Assembly (NCBI GenBank): GCA_024699575.1
Contig: JAILPF010000007.1
Coordinates: forward strand, 1-7,170
DNA length: 7,170 nucleotides
Direction of reading: 5' to 3'
DNA from: Acetatifactor sp.
Lineage (GTDB): Bacteria; Bacillota; Clostridia; Lachnospirales; Lachnospiraceae
Shown here: in pieces, positions 1-6,457 of the stretch
Layout: the number at the start of each line of letters is the position of its first letter
Position numbering within the stretch: the first letter of the stretch is position 1
Notes under the pieces: generated by a model
The model's database searches: none
What the model was told of the DNA's origin: nothing
Seen by the model: the letters and a program-made list of their open reading frames with translations, nothing else
Made by a program: the position numbers and the translations under genes

Positions 1-1
1 C

Positions 2-601
2 GAGATTTTGAATCCCGATCTTGTAATTGCTACTCTTAGCGGTAAAGACACAAAGCTTTACATGGAATTGACCATAACAAAGGGTCGCGGTTATGTAAGT
101 GCTGACAAGAATAAGCATGATGACCTTCCTATTGGTGTAATCGCTATTGATTCCATTTATACACCGGTTGAGAGAGTAAACGTCACTGTTGAGAACACCC
201 GTGTTGGTCAGATTACCGACTATGATAAGCTGACTTTGGATGTTCACACCAATGGTACTCTTGTTCCTGATGAAGCTGTAAGTTTGGCAGCAAAAGTACT
301 CAGCGAGCATTTGAGCCTGTTCATTGATCTTTCCGAGAATGCTAAGACCGCAGAGGTTATGGTTGAGAAGGAAGACGATGAGAAAGAGAAAGTGCTTGAG
401 ATGAGCATTGACGAATTGGAACTTTCCGTTCGTTCTTACAACTGCTTAAAGAGAGCAGGTATCAATACAGTTGAAGAGTTGTGCAACAGAACTTCTGAAG
501 ATATGATGAAGGTTCGTAATCTTGGTCGTAAGTCTTTGGAAGAAGTTCTTGCAAAACTCAAAGAGCTTGGACTTCAGTTGAATCCCAGCGAAGAGAACTA
601 A
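2..601 (+). CDS. rpoA: DNA-directed RNA polymerase subunit alpha, 5'-truncated by the window
   Basis: This is the C-terminal 199 codons of the RNA polymerase alpha subunit, which nucleates core enzyme assembly and contacts activators and upstream promoter DNA. The frame is open from base 2 ([13 protein letters not shown]), so the real start lies upstream; the TTG at position 8 is not a start. The first 120 or so residues match the end of the N-terminal assembly domain. An acidic linker ([10 protein letters not shown], near 367-393) leads into the C-terminal domain. That domain carries the highly conserved [20 protein letters not shown] and [15 protein letters not shown] segments, which hold the DNA- and activator-contacting helix-hairpin-helix fold. 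It ends with TAA. rplQ follows after 133 bases, the usual order at the end of the alpha operon. Nothing appears broken. Identification is very secure. Confidence 0.98.
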   Translation, partial: EILNPDLVIATLSGKDTKLYMELTITKGRGYVSADKNKHDDLPIGVIAIDSIYTPVERVNVTVENTRVGQITDYDKLTLDVHTNGTLVPDEAVSLAAKVLSEHLSLFIDLSENAKTAEVMVEKEDDEKEKVLEMSIDELELSVRSYNCLKRAGINTVEELCNRTSEDMMKVRNLGRKSLEEVLAKLKELGLQLNPSEEN

Positions 602-609
602 TTAAGATA

Positions 610-647
610 AACCGTATATGGTAAGTCCGAACGGCACATATGCGGTT
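610..647 (+). ncRNA. Hairpin in the rpoA-rplQ intergenic transcript
   Basis: AACCGTATATG (610-620) can pair with CATATGCGGTT (637-647) as an 11-base-pair stem with one T-G pair and a 16-base loop. No T-run follows, so it is not an intrinsic terminator. It lies nine bases after the rpoA stop codon. It may be an RNA processing or stability element, or part of a regulatory leader for rplQ; which of these is inference. Confidence 0.5.
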
Positions 648-649
648 CA

Positions 650-720
650 TCTCTAAATGGCAACTTAAGCATTCGGTAAGTAAGTCCAAAGAGCGTGGCC
701 GGATGTACCATGTTAAGAGA
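650..720 (+). promoter_or_regulatory. rplQ: Possible second stem just ahead of the rplQ ribosome binding site
   Basis: Three nested complementary segments can form one irregular stem: TCTCT (650-654) with AGAGA (716-720), ATGG (657-660) with CCAT (708-711), and CATTCGG (670-676) with CCGGATG (699-705, one T-G pair). The loop spans 677-698. The 3' arm abuts the rplQ ribosome binding site AAGGA (721-725), so folding could affect translation. Internal loops make the fold uncertain. I do not recognise a named RNA family. Confidence 0.35.
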
Positions 721-734
721 AAGGATAAAGAAAA

Positions 735-1064
735 ATGGCAAAGTATAGAAAGCTTGGCAGAACAGCTGCTCAGAGAAAAGCATTATTAAGAAATCAGGTA
801 ACAGCACTTATCAACAATGGTAAGATTGTTACTACCGAAGCTAAGGCTAAGGAAGTTAGAAAGATTGCAGAGGGACTTATCGCTCTTGCAGTGAAAGAAA
901 AAGACAACTTTGAAACCGTTAAAGTTTCTGCAAAGGTTGCAGTAAAAGACAAAGACGGTAAGAGAGTAAAAGAAGTTGTTGACGGTAAGCAAGTTACCAA
1001 GTATGACACTGTTGATAAGGAAATCAAGAAAGATCTTCCTTCCAGACTTCATGCAAGACGTTAG
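735..1064 (+). CDS. rplQ: 50S ribosomal protein L17, N-terminal part, ended by an in-frame TAG
   Basis: This frame encodes the first 109 residues of L17, a large-subunit protein that binds 23S rRNA near the tunnel exit. The start [25 protein letters not shown] is the classic L17 N-terminus, with AAGGA at 721-725, nine bases before the ATG. Residues about 55-100 form a lysine-rich insert (including [16 protein letters not shown]) absent from the short B. subtilis and E. coli proteins. The frame then rejoins the core at LHARR and stops at TAG (1062-1064). B. subtilis L17 reads LHARRQ at this point, so the stop sits where Gln is expected; one C-to-T change from CAG would create it. The remainder continues in the same frame from 1065. 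The possibilities are a sequencing or assembly error, a recent mutation, amber suppression, or two chains made by reinitiation. The family call is secure; the true product is not. Confidence 0.9.
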   Translation: MAKYRKLGRTAAQRKALLRNQVTALINNGKIVTTEAKAKEVRKIAEGLIALAVKEKDNFETVKVSAKVAVKDKDGKRVKEVVDGKQVTKYDTVDKEIKKDLPSRLHARR

Positions 1065-1271
1065 ATGCTTAAGGTTCTGAACACTGTTGTTGCTGTTCCT
1101 ACAGATGCAGCAGGCAAGAAGAAAAATACTAAGGAAGTTGATCTTGTTGCTAAGTTGTTTGACGAGTATGCTCCTAAGTATGCTGATCGTAAGGGTGGTT
1201 ACACCAGAATCGTTAAGATTGGTCAGCGTAAGGGCGACGCAGCAATGGAAGTTGTACTTGAGTTGGTATAA
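1065..1271 (+). CDS. rplQ: 50S ribosomal protein L17, C-terminal part after the in-frame TAG
   Basis: These 68 codons continue the rplQ frame without shift directly after the TAG, beginning with ATG, so stop and start read TAGATG. The sequence holds the most conserved part of L17: [39 protein letters not shown], broken here as [16 protein letters not shown] plus [18 protein letters not shown] plus VLELV. Its intact state argues that the protein is still made, or that the stop is very recent or an error. There is no clear Shine-Dalgarno sequence ahead of the ATG, so independent translation would rely on reinitiation by ribosomes finishing at the TAG. Read through with one residue at the TAG, L17 would be 178 residues long. 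The frame ends with TAA twelve bases before the terminator stem. In a standard annotation this would be the second half of a broken gene. Confidence 0.8.
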   Translation: MLKVLNTVVAVPTDAAGKKKNTKEVDLVAKLFDEYAPKYADRKGGYTRIVKIGQRKGDAAMEVVLELV

Positions 1272-1282
1272 TTCTAAGATAG

Positions 1283-1314
1283 AAAGAGGACTGTTTCAAA
1301 CAGTCCTCTTTTTT
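1283..1314. terminator. Strong hairpin terminator between rplQ and the convergent peptidase gene
   Basis: AAAGAGGACTGTT (1283-1295) pairs perfectly with AACAGTCCTCTTT (1299-1311) across a three-base loop, followed by T residues to 1314. On the minus strand the same stem is followed by TTTCT, so it probably stops transcription from both sides. It lies 12 bases past the rplQ stop and 25 bases beyond the end of the minus-strand gene. Confidence 0.92.
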
Positions 1315-1338
1315 AATGCTCACTTTTCAGCCGGTTTA

Positions 1339-2325
1339 CTAATTAGCTTTTTGAAAATGCTGGTAATCTTTGCAGGTGTTCCAGTTGCCGCCCCAGGTAA
1401 AACCATGGGAAATAAACAGCTTGTAGCATAGATCGTTCTCGTCAATTTTATACGGGAAGTTTAAGTCCCTGTCAGCATAGCCTGTAGCGTCCTCAGGGGA
1501 TACATTTTGCGTTCCATCAGTGTTGTAAGTGATATAAGGGTTATAGAAAGGATTTACATCTATTGCAAGCCCCAGCGCGTGTTTGGAGAGGGTTGTGGTT
1601 CCGTCGACATTCCGATAGTTGAAGCAGGAGGTGTTATTATCCTCCATGGATGCGGTGTCATCACCCTCATATTCATCTATGAGATGTACCTTTTCAATCA
1701 GGTATTCGTTCTGATATAATGCGTAAAATATTTCGACTAAGTCCTGAGCGATATCTTTGTTACAAATCAGTTCTCCTTCTGCAGGATTTCTGTCAAAATC
1801 ATAGTGCTTTATGTGCACATACATTAGATCGTCATAGGAGATTCTGGTACTTTCGTCCTGACTTTGGTCGGTAGAATCGAAATCAGAAATTTGATTTTTT
1901 GATAATTCCTCTACATTTGCATCACTATTTTGTGGAAAAGAAACACCCGTAATGTAACGCTTTAAATCATCAGAAAGTGGTTCATAATAAAAGGAATCTT
2001 CATAAGTAACACGGTTTTTTTCTTCTGTAATTCCGTTTAATTTTGCACCAACCAGAGTACTTTCTAAATCTATTTTTTCATCCTGCAATTTTTTCTCCAC
2101 TTGTCCCTCATTTGATGCGTGGATAACTTCTTTTTCTGACAATTCATCTGTGGTTAAATCATCGGAAGGATTGTCCAGACTCAGTTGTAAATCCGGGTGT
2201 TGCTGGGCATAATCAGAAAGTGTCAGGGATTTTTTATGGGAAATCCGGGTCATGACCACTACAAACGCAAATACAACCAGAATAATGGAGAGGGACTTGA
2301 TTAACTGTCTTTTGTCTATATTCAT
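1339..2325 (-). CDS. Membrane-anchored M15-family zinc peptidase (D-Ala-D-Ala carboxypeptidase-like)
   Basis: A 328-residue protein with one hydrophobic segment at about residues 11-26 after a short basic start (MNIDKRQLIK), so it is probably anchored in the membrane with the rest outside. Residues about 30-170 are a low-complexity linker rich in Asp, Glu and Ser. The C-terminal domain carries the M15 metallopeptidase signature: SKHALGLAIDVNPF gives the likely zinc ligands His249 and Asp256. WGGNWNTCKDYQHFQ gives the third ligand His323 and the probable catalytic acid Asp320. The WGG-W---D--HF pattern resembles the peptidase_M15_4 group, which cuts peptidoglycan stem or cross-bridge peptides. 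The exact bond is not readable; VanY-like carboxypeptidase and L-Ala-D-Glu endopeptidase are both possible. The start has AAAGGA ten bases upstream. It ends in TAG followed at once by TAA. It converges on rplQ and diverges from ecfA1, splitting a gene order that is contiguous in many Firmicutes. Confidence 0.85.
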   Translation of the reverse strand: MNIDKRQLIKSLSIILVVFAFVVVMTRISHKKSLTLSDYAQQHPDLQLSLDNPSDDLTTDELSEKEVIHASNEGQVEKKLQDEKIDLESTLVGAKLNGITEEKNRVTYEDSFYYEPLSDDLKRYITGVSFPQNSDANVEELSKNQISDFDSTDQSQDESTRISYDDLMYVHIKHYDFDRNPAEGELICNKDIAQDLVEIFYALYQNEYLIEKVHLIDEYEGDDTASMEDNNTSCFNYRNVDGTTTLSKHALGLAIDVNPFYNPYITYNTDGTQNVSPEDATGYADRDLNFPYKIDENDLCYKLFISHGFTWGGNWNTCKDYQHFQKAN

Positions 2326-2343
2326 ATGTATGCCATCCTTTAA

Positions 2344-2363
2344 CTATTCTGATTAAAGAATAG
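2344..2363. repeat. Inverted repeat over the peptidase promoter -10 box
   Basis: CTATTCT (2344-2350) and AGAATAG (2357-2363) form a perfect 7-base inverted repeat with a 6-base spacer. One arm covers the predicted -10 box and the other the predicted RNA start. A further GAATAG lies at 2391-2396. It could be a repressor site or a weak hairpin; it may also be chance in AT-rich DNA. Confidence 0.4.
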
Positions 2364-2385
2364 CATGCCTATAAAGGTTTGTAAA
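2357..2385 (-). promoter_or_regulatory. Predicted sigma-A promoter of the M15 peptidase gene
   Basis: On the minus strand TTTACA (2385-2380) and TATTCT (2362-2357) are separated by exactly 17 bases, matching five and four of six consensus positions. The predicted RNA would start near 2350, about 25 bases before the ATG, with the ribosome binding site AAAGGA at 2341-2336. Confidence 0.6.
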
Positions 2386-2399
2386 CTTGTGAATAGTTG

Positions 2400-2428
2400 T
2401 TGTAATTCCCGATTTTATTTAGTAAAAT
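2400..2428 (+). promoter_or_regulatory. Predicted sigma-A promoter of the ecfA1-ecfA2-ecfT-truA operon
   Basis: TTGTAA (2400-2405) and TAAAAT (2423-2428) have a 17-base spacer and match four and five of six consensus positions. The RNA would start near 2435, about 45 bases ahead of the ecfA1 ATG. ATTTTA (2412-2417) and TAAAAT (2423-2428) form an inverted repeat over the spacer and -10 box. A new promoter is expected here because the rplQ terminator and an opposite-strand gene lie upstream. Confidence 0.5.
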
Positions 2429-2466
2429 AGAATCCGTGTAGTATTTGAAGTTTTTCGTTGCATATG

Positions 2467-2471
2467 AAAGG
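2467..2471 (+). promoter_or_regulatory. ecfA1: Ribosome binding site that decides the ecfA1 start
   Basis: AAAGG ends seven bases before the ATG at 2479. The in-frame TTG at 2458 and ATG at 2464 have no comparable site, and the protein from 2479 ([13 protein letters not shown]) starts as the family usually does. Confidence 0.6.
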
Positions 2472-2478
2472 CAGTATT

Positions 2479-3351
2479 ATGGGAATTATTAAAGCTGAAA
2501 ATGTGACATTTGAATATATCAGGCGCGATGAAGAGGGGAATGTGGAAGGTATTACCACCGCTGTGGACAATGTTTCTCTCGACATTGAGCAAGGACAGTT
2601 TATTGCCATACTGGGACATAACGGATCCGGAAAGTCTACCTTTGCAAAGCATTTGAACGCCATCTTGCATCCGACGGAAGGAACCGTGTGGGTGAATGGG
2701 ATGAATACAAGACATGAGGAAGATGTCTGGGACATCAGGCAAACTGCCGGAATGGTTTTCCAGAATCCGGATAATCAGATTATCGGGCAGATTGTGGAGG
2801 AAGATGTGGGATTCGGACCGGAGAACATGGGTGTTCCCACAAAAGAAATCTGGGAGCGCGTGGAGGAGAGCCTGAAAGCTGTTGGAATGTATGAGTTTAG
2901 AAAGCATTCACCAAATAAACTCTCCGGAGGACAAAAGCAACGTGTTTCAATTGCCGGTGTTCTTGCCATGCATCCGAAATGTATCGTCCTGGATGAGCCC
3001 ACAGCTATGCTCGACCCTAACGGCAGAAAAGAAGTGATTCGTGCTATCAGGGCGCTGAATGATGTGGAGGGAATGACGGTTATTCTCATCACACATTATA
3101 TGGAAGAAATTATCTACGCAGATAAAGTGTTTATCATGGATAAAGGTAAAGTTGCAATGGAGGGAACGCCAAGAGAGGTATTCTCACAGGTGGAGAAGCT
3201 AAAAAAACTGCGACTGGATGTTCCACAGGTTACCCTTTTAGCATATGAATTGCAGAAGAAAGGTCTGCCATTGCCTGACGGGATTCTGACTACAGAGGAA
3301 TTGGTTCAGGAACTTTTGGACTTGAAAAATGGCAACCTTGAAAGACGTTAG
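2479..3351 (+). CDS. ecfA1: Energy-coupling factor transporter ATP-binding protein EcfA1
   Basis: One of the two ATPases that power an ECF-type vitamin or metal importer, acting on the inner face of the membrane with EcfA2 and EcfT. From the ATG at 2479 it has 290 residues, normal for the family. Visible ABC motifs, in order: Walker [10 protein letters not shown] (46-54), Q-loop VFQNPDNQ (93-100), signature LSGGQKQR (148-155), Walker B CIVLDEP with Glu173, D-loop LDP (178-180), and switch His206 (ITH). All catalytic residues are intact. The NPDNQ sequence after the Q-loop Gln and the C-terminal extension (from about residue 230) are typical of ECF ATPases rather than ordinary importers. First gene of an operon with ecfA2, ecfT and truA, from its own predicted promoter. 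No substrate-binding S component is encoded here, so the module probably serves several S components encoded elsewhere. Older annotation names it cbiO. Ends in TAG. Confidence 0.93.
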   Translation: MGIIKAENVTFEYIRRDEEGNVEGITTAVDNVSLDIEQGQFIAILGHNGSGKSTFAKHLNAILHPTEGTVWVNGMNTRHEEDVWDIRQTAGMVFQNPDNQIIGQIVEEDVGFGPENMGVPTKEIWERVEESLKAVGMYEFRKHSPNKLSGGQKQRVSIAGVLAMHPKCIVLDEPTAMLDPNGRKEVIRAIRALNDVEGMTVILITHYMEEIIYADKVFIMDKGKVAMEGTPREVFSQVEKLKKLRLDVPQVTLLAYELQKKGLPLPDGILTTEELVQELLDLKNGNLERR

Positions 3352-3383
3352 GTTTTATTTTAAGAAAGGCTCGGTGACGATAA

Positions 3384-4232
3384 ATGTCCTTGATTTTGGA
3401 TCATGTCAGTTATATTTATGGAGATGATACAACGCTTGCGGTAAAGGCGCTTGATGATGTATGTCTGAACATTCCGGACGGACAGTTCGTTGGCGTAATC
3501 GGACATACCGGTTCCGGCAAATCAACCCTGATGCAGCATCTGAACGGTCTGCTGAAAGCGACAAGCGGCAGTATCTATTTTAACGGTGAAGACATTTATG
3601 ACAAAGATTTTGATATGAAAAAGCTCAGAAGCAAGGTTGGATTGGTATTCCAGTATCCGGAGCATCAGCTGTTTGAGATTGATGTTTTTTCCGATGTTTG
3701 CTTCGGCCCTAAGAATCTGGGATTAGACAGGAAAGAAGTGGAACTTCGTGCCTATGATGCCTTAAAGAAGGTTGGATTGCCGGATGAGTTGTTTTATCAA
3801 TCACCCTTTGATCTGTCAGGAGGACAGAAAAGACGTGTGGCAATTGCCGGTGTTCTTGCAATGAAACCGGATGTATTGATTCTGGATGAGCCCACTGCCG
3901 GTCTGGACCCGAAGGGACGTGAGGAGATTCTGGAGCAGATTAAGAAACTGCAGACTGAGACAGGAATGACCATTATTTTGGTTTCCCACAGTATGGAGGA
4001 TGTAGCAAAGTATGTTGACCGTATTGTGGTAATGAATCGCGGCAAAGTAATGTATGACGATATCCCGAAAGAGGTGTTCCGTCATTACAAGGAGCTTGAG
4101 GAAGTGGGACTTGCCGCTCCCCAGGTAACATATATAATGCATGCCCTGAAACAAAAGGGCTTGGCGGTGGATGTGGATGCCACCACGATTGAGGAGGCCA
4201 CAGAGCAGATATGCTTAGAGATATTACATTAG
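3384..4232 (+). CDS. ecfA2: Energy-coupling factor transporter ATP-binding protein EcfA2
   Basis: The second ATPase of the ECF module, expected to pair with EcfA1 as a heterodimer. The 282 residues show Walker A GHTGSGKST (40-48), Q-loop VFQYPEHQ (88-95), signature LSGGQKRR (144-151), Walker B VLILDEP with Glu169, LDP (174-176), and switch His202 (VSH). The FQYPEHQLFE stretch is characteristic of EcfA2 and helps separate it from EcfA1, which has FQNPDNQ. It starts 32 bases after ecfA1, with GGTGA (3373-3377) six bases before the ATG. Its 3' end overlaps ecfT by 22 bases, which suggests translational coupling and balanced subunit supply. Ends in TAG. The catalytic set appears complete, so both ATP sites of the pair could work. 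Confidence 0.93.
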   Translation: MSLILDHVSYIYGDDTTLAVKALDDVCLNIPDGQFVGVIGHTGSGKSTLMQHLNGLLKATSGSIYFNGEDIYDKDFDMKKLRSKVGLVFQYPEHQLFEIDVFSDVCFGPKNLGLDRKEVELRAYDALKKVGLPDELFYQSPFDLSGGQKRRVAIAGVLAMKPDVLILDEPTAGLDPKGREEILEQIKKLQTETGMTIILVSHSMEDVAKYVDRIVVMNRGKVMYDDIPKEVFRHYKELEEVGLAAPQVTYIMHALKQKGLAVDVDATTIEEATEQICLEILH

Positions 4233-5011
4233 GACAATATTATCAGACAGAGTCCGTGTTACACAGAATGGACCCGCGGGTAAAGCTGGGCGGGACCCTT
4301 CTTTACATTATTTCTCTGTTCTGCTTTAAAAATTTTTGGGGATACCTGATTGCAGTTCTTTTCCTGGGTTGTGTGATTAAACTTTCGAAAGTACCCTTTA
4401 AATATATGGTAAAGGGTATGAAAGCAATTATTGTTTTGCTGTTAATTACGGTGGTGTTTAACCTCTTTTTGACTCCGGGCACTGCATTGATTACAGTGTG
4501 GAAACTGACTATTACTAAGGAAGGTTTGAAAACCGCTTTGACCATGGCCCTTCGCCTGACCCTTTTGATTATCGGCTCCTCGGTTATGACGCTTACCACT
4601 ACTCCGAATCAATTGACCGATGCTATGGAAAAGGGGATGAGCCCTTTAAAGGTAATCAAAGTGCCGGTACATGAGCTTGCAATGATGATGTCCATTGCAC
4701 TGCGTTTCATCCCGATTCTTTTGGAAGAGACGGATAAAATCATGAAAGCTCAGATTGCCCGCGGTGCGGATTTCGAGAGCGGAAATCTTTTCAAGCGAGC
4801 AAAAGCCATGGTGCCGTTGCTTGTGCCGCTGTTTATCTCAGCGTTCAGAAGGGCAAACGATCTTGCTATGGCGATGGAGGCAAGATGCTACAGGGGCGGA
4901 GACAACCGCACTAAGATGAAGCCGCTCGTCTACCACAGAAATGATTTTATTGCCTATGCGTTCATTTTCGTTTATATGGTGGCGAGTATTACAATCGGCA
5001 GGGTTTTCTAA
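4211..5011 (+). CDS. ecfT: Energy-coupling factor transporter transmembrane protein EcfT
   Basis: The membrane scaffold of the ECF transporter, linking the two ATPases to an exchangeable vitamin-binding S component. The 266 residues contain hydrophobic stretches at about 28-58, 73-92, 108-128 and near the C-terminus (241-264). A cytoplasmic helical region carries the two coupling motifs that define EcfT: ARG at 183-185 (QIARGADFE) and ARCYRG at 224-229 (AMEARCYRGG). These short helices dock into grooves of the ATPases. The opening (LGQYYQTESVLHRMDPRVKLG) is typical of the family, including the HRMDPRVK motif. The ATG lies inside the end of ecfA2, with GAGGAGG at 4191-4197 upstream at a rather long spacing of 13 bases. 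truA begins 13 bases after its TAA stop, so the two are probably cotranscribed. Confidence 0.94.
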   Translation: MLRDITLGQYYQTESVLHRMDPRVKLGGTLLYIISLFCFKNFWGYLIAVLFLGCVIKLSKVPFKYMVKGMKAIIVLLLITVVFNLFLTPGTALITVWKLTITKEGLKTALTMALRLTLLIIGSSVMTLTTTPNQLTDAMEKGMSPLKVIKVPVHELAMMMSIALRFIPILLEETDKIMKAQIARGADFESGNLFKRAKAMVPLLVPLFISAFRRANDLAMAMEARCYRGGDNRTKMKPLVYHRNDFIAYAFIFVYMVASITIGRVF

Positions 5012-5024
5012 GACGGATTGATAT

Positions 5025-5804
5025 ATGGAAAAGAAAAGAGTACGCCTGACGGTCGCGTATGATGGTACCAATTATCACGGCTGGCAGGTACAGAATAACG
5101 GAATAACAATTGAGAGTGAGCTTAACAGATGTTTGACGGAACTTCTGGGGGAAGAGATTCAGGTAATCGGAGCCAGCAGAACAGATGCCGGAGTTCACGC
5201 CATGGGCAATGTTGCTGTTTTTGACACAGTGCATCCCATGCCGGCGGATAAGATTTCTTATGCGTTGAATCAGCGTCTGCCGGAGGATATCCGGATTCAG
5301 AAGTCTGAAGAGGTGCCCACTGACTGGCATCCAAGACACTGTGAGAGCAGAAAGACCTATGAGTATCATATCTACTGTGCACCTTTTCCGATGCCAATCA
5401 ATCGCTTTTATGCTTATTTCACATATCATATGCTGGATGCTGAAGCGATGCAACAGGCAGCAAAGTATCTGGTAGGAGAACATGATTTTCAAAGCTTCTG
5501 CCAGACCGGAGCCCAGGTGGAGACAACTGTGCGTCGGATTTATTCTTTGGAGGTAGAGGAACATGGAACAAATGAAAGTGCACAGCCGATTGCACCAAAT
5601 GGGCGTGAAATCATAATTCGTGTCTGCGGGAACGGCTTCCTATATAATATGGTGAGGATTATCGCCGGTACCCTGATAGAAATCGGTCAGGGAAAACGGA
5701 AACCGGCTGAGATGAAGGACATTTTAAGTGCCTGTAATCGTCAGGCAGCGGGACCGACTGCCCCTGCTCAAGGATTAACACTGATAAAATATGAGTTTTT
5801 GTAA
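5025..5804 (+). CDS. truA: tRNA pseudouridine(38-40) synthase TruA
   Basis: Converts uridines at positions 38, 39 and 40 of the anticodon arm of many tRNAs to pseudouridine, in the cytoplasm. The 259-residue length is normal. The catalytic motif GASRTDAGVHA gives the nucleophile Asp54. The N-terminus RLTVAYDGTNYHGWQVQ is the usual first strand and loop of TruA. Later landmarks are HDFQSFCQTGAQVETTVRRI, broken as HDFQSFCQTG and AQVETTVRRI, then GNGFLYNMVRIIAGTLIEIG, and the C-terminal PAQGLTLIKYEF. Start chosen by the conserved N-terminus; the ribosome binding site is weak (AGACGG at 5011-5016). It lies directly behind ecfT, as in many Firmicutes. The rplM promoter begins only eight bases after its TAA, and I see no terminator between them, so some read-through into rplM is likely. 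Confidence 0.96.
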   Translation: MEKKRVRLTVAYDGTNYHGWQVQNNGITIESELNRCLTELLGEEIQVIGASRTDAGVHAMGNVAVFDTVHPMPADKISYALNQRLPEDIRIQKSEEVPTDWHPRHCESRKTYEYHIYCAPFPMPINRFYAYFTYHMLDAEAMQQAAKYLVGEHDFQSFCQTGAQVETTVRRIYSLEVEEHGTNESAQPIAPNGREIIIRVCGNGFLYNMVRIIAGTLIEIGQGKRKPAEMKDILSACNRQAAGPTAPAQGLTLIKYEFL

Positions 5805-5812
5805 AAATAAGG

Positions 5813-5841
5813 TTGACATGCAACCGGGTGTATCATATAAT
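5813..5841 (+). promoter_or_regulatory. Consensus sigma-A promoter of rplM-rpsI
   Basis: TTGACA (5813-5818) and TATAAT (5836-5841) match the consensus at every position with the ideal 17-base spacer. The expected RNA start is near 5848, giving a leader of about 155 bases before the rplM ATG. Strength of this kind suits ribosomal protein genes. Confidence 0.9.
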
Positions 5842-5847
5842 ATTTAA

Positions 5848-6004
5848 CTGTGACAATGTTTGAAATGCATTTCGTCAAAGCCCCGACGGTGCATTTGAAA
5901 TAAATGACAATTGTTCCGAACAAATTTTTAATCGTAGCCGGACATCTGCGATTCTAAATGGAAGCGGGACCAATATTTTACCAAAGTAATACGGAGGGAA
6001 CATA
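5848..6004 (+). promoter_or_regulatory. rplM: Structured 5' leader of rplM, candidate L13 autoregulatory leader
   Basis: Three stems can be drawn. Stem 1: AAATGCA (5863-5869) with TGCATTT (5890-5896), topped by TCGTC (5872-5876) with GACGG (5885-5889). Stem 2: TTGTT (5911-5915) with AACAA (5919-5923), followed by five T residues (5925-5929), which resembles a weak terminator. Stem 3: AATCGTAG (5930-5937) with CTGCGATT (5946-5953), one wobble pair, 8-base loop. The ribosome binding site GGAGG is at 5993-5997. L13 leader RNAs that control rplM-rpsI are known in low-GC Gram-positive bacteria. I could not compare this sequence with that family, so membership is inferred from position and structure. 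Confidence 0.55.
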
Positions 6005-6433
6005 ATGAAAACATTTATGGCAAGTCCAGCTACAATCGATAGAAAATGGTATGTAGTAGACGCTACAGATAAGACTCTTGGACGCCTTGCTTCTGAGGTT
6101 GCCAAGGTTTTAAGAGGAAAGAACAAAGCTATCTTTACTCCTCACATCGACACAGGTGATTATGTAATCGTAATCAACGCTGAGAAGATTAAAGTAACCG
6201 GTAAGAAAATGGATCAGAAGGTTTACTATCATCATTCCGACTATGTTGGCGGTATGAAAGAAGCTACTCTGAGAGAGAAGCTTGCTAAGAGACCTGAGCA
6301 GGTAATCGAGTTTGCAGTTAAGGGAATGCTTCCCAAGGGACCTTTAGGAAGACAGATGTTCACAAAGCTTCATGTATACGCAGGACCTGAGCATGATCAT
6401 GCAGCTCAGAAGCCTGAAGAGCTGACATTCTAA
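6005..6433 (+). CDS. rplM: 50S ribosomal protein L13
   Basis: An early-assembling large-subunit protein that binds 23S rRNA. The 142 residues equal the usual bacterial length. Landmarks are [19 protein letters not shown] near the start, [20 protein letters not shown], and the family signature [20 protein letters not shown], after which the chain ends in the usual acidic tail (PEELTF). GGAGG lies seven bases before the ATG. It is the first gene of the rplM-rpsI pair, 24 bases ahead of rpsI, and in this family it is the likely sensor protein if the leader is autoregulatory. No oddities seen. Confidence 0.98.
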   Translation: MKTFMASPATIDRKWYVVDATDKTLGRLASEVAKVLRGKNKAIFTPHIDTGDYVIVINAEKIKVTGKKMDQKVYYHHSDYVGGMKEATLREKLAKRPEQVIEFAVKGMLPKGPLGRQMFTKLHVYAGPEHDHAAQKPEELTF

Positions 6434-6457
6434 GGGACTGAAAGGAGGATATAAATC

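Noticed and set aside
598..807. Minus-strand open frame across the rpoA-rplQ gap
   Set aside because: It is antisense to the start of rplQ and to the stem-forming region, with no ribosome binding site or recognisable protein.
735..1271. Frameshift as the cause of the rplQ break
   Set aside because: Both halves are in the same frame with no missing or extra bases, so only a substitution at the TAG is needed.
1087..1431. Open frame of 114 codons on the + strand
   Set aside because: It is out of frame with rplQ, crosses the terminator and overlaps the end of the peptidase gene. The protein resembles no family I know.
2458..2478. Longer EcfA1 starting at TTG 2458 or ATG 2464
   Set aside because: Neither has a convincing ribosome binding site, whereas ATG 2479 has AAAGG at ideal spacing and gives the family-typical N-terminus.
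4989..5564. Minus-strand open frame of 191 codons inside truA
   Set aside because: It lies antisense to the intact, highly conserved truA, and its translation looks like a shadow with no domain.
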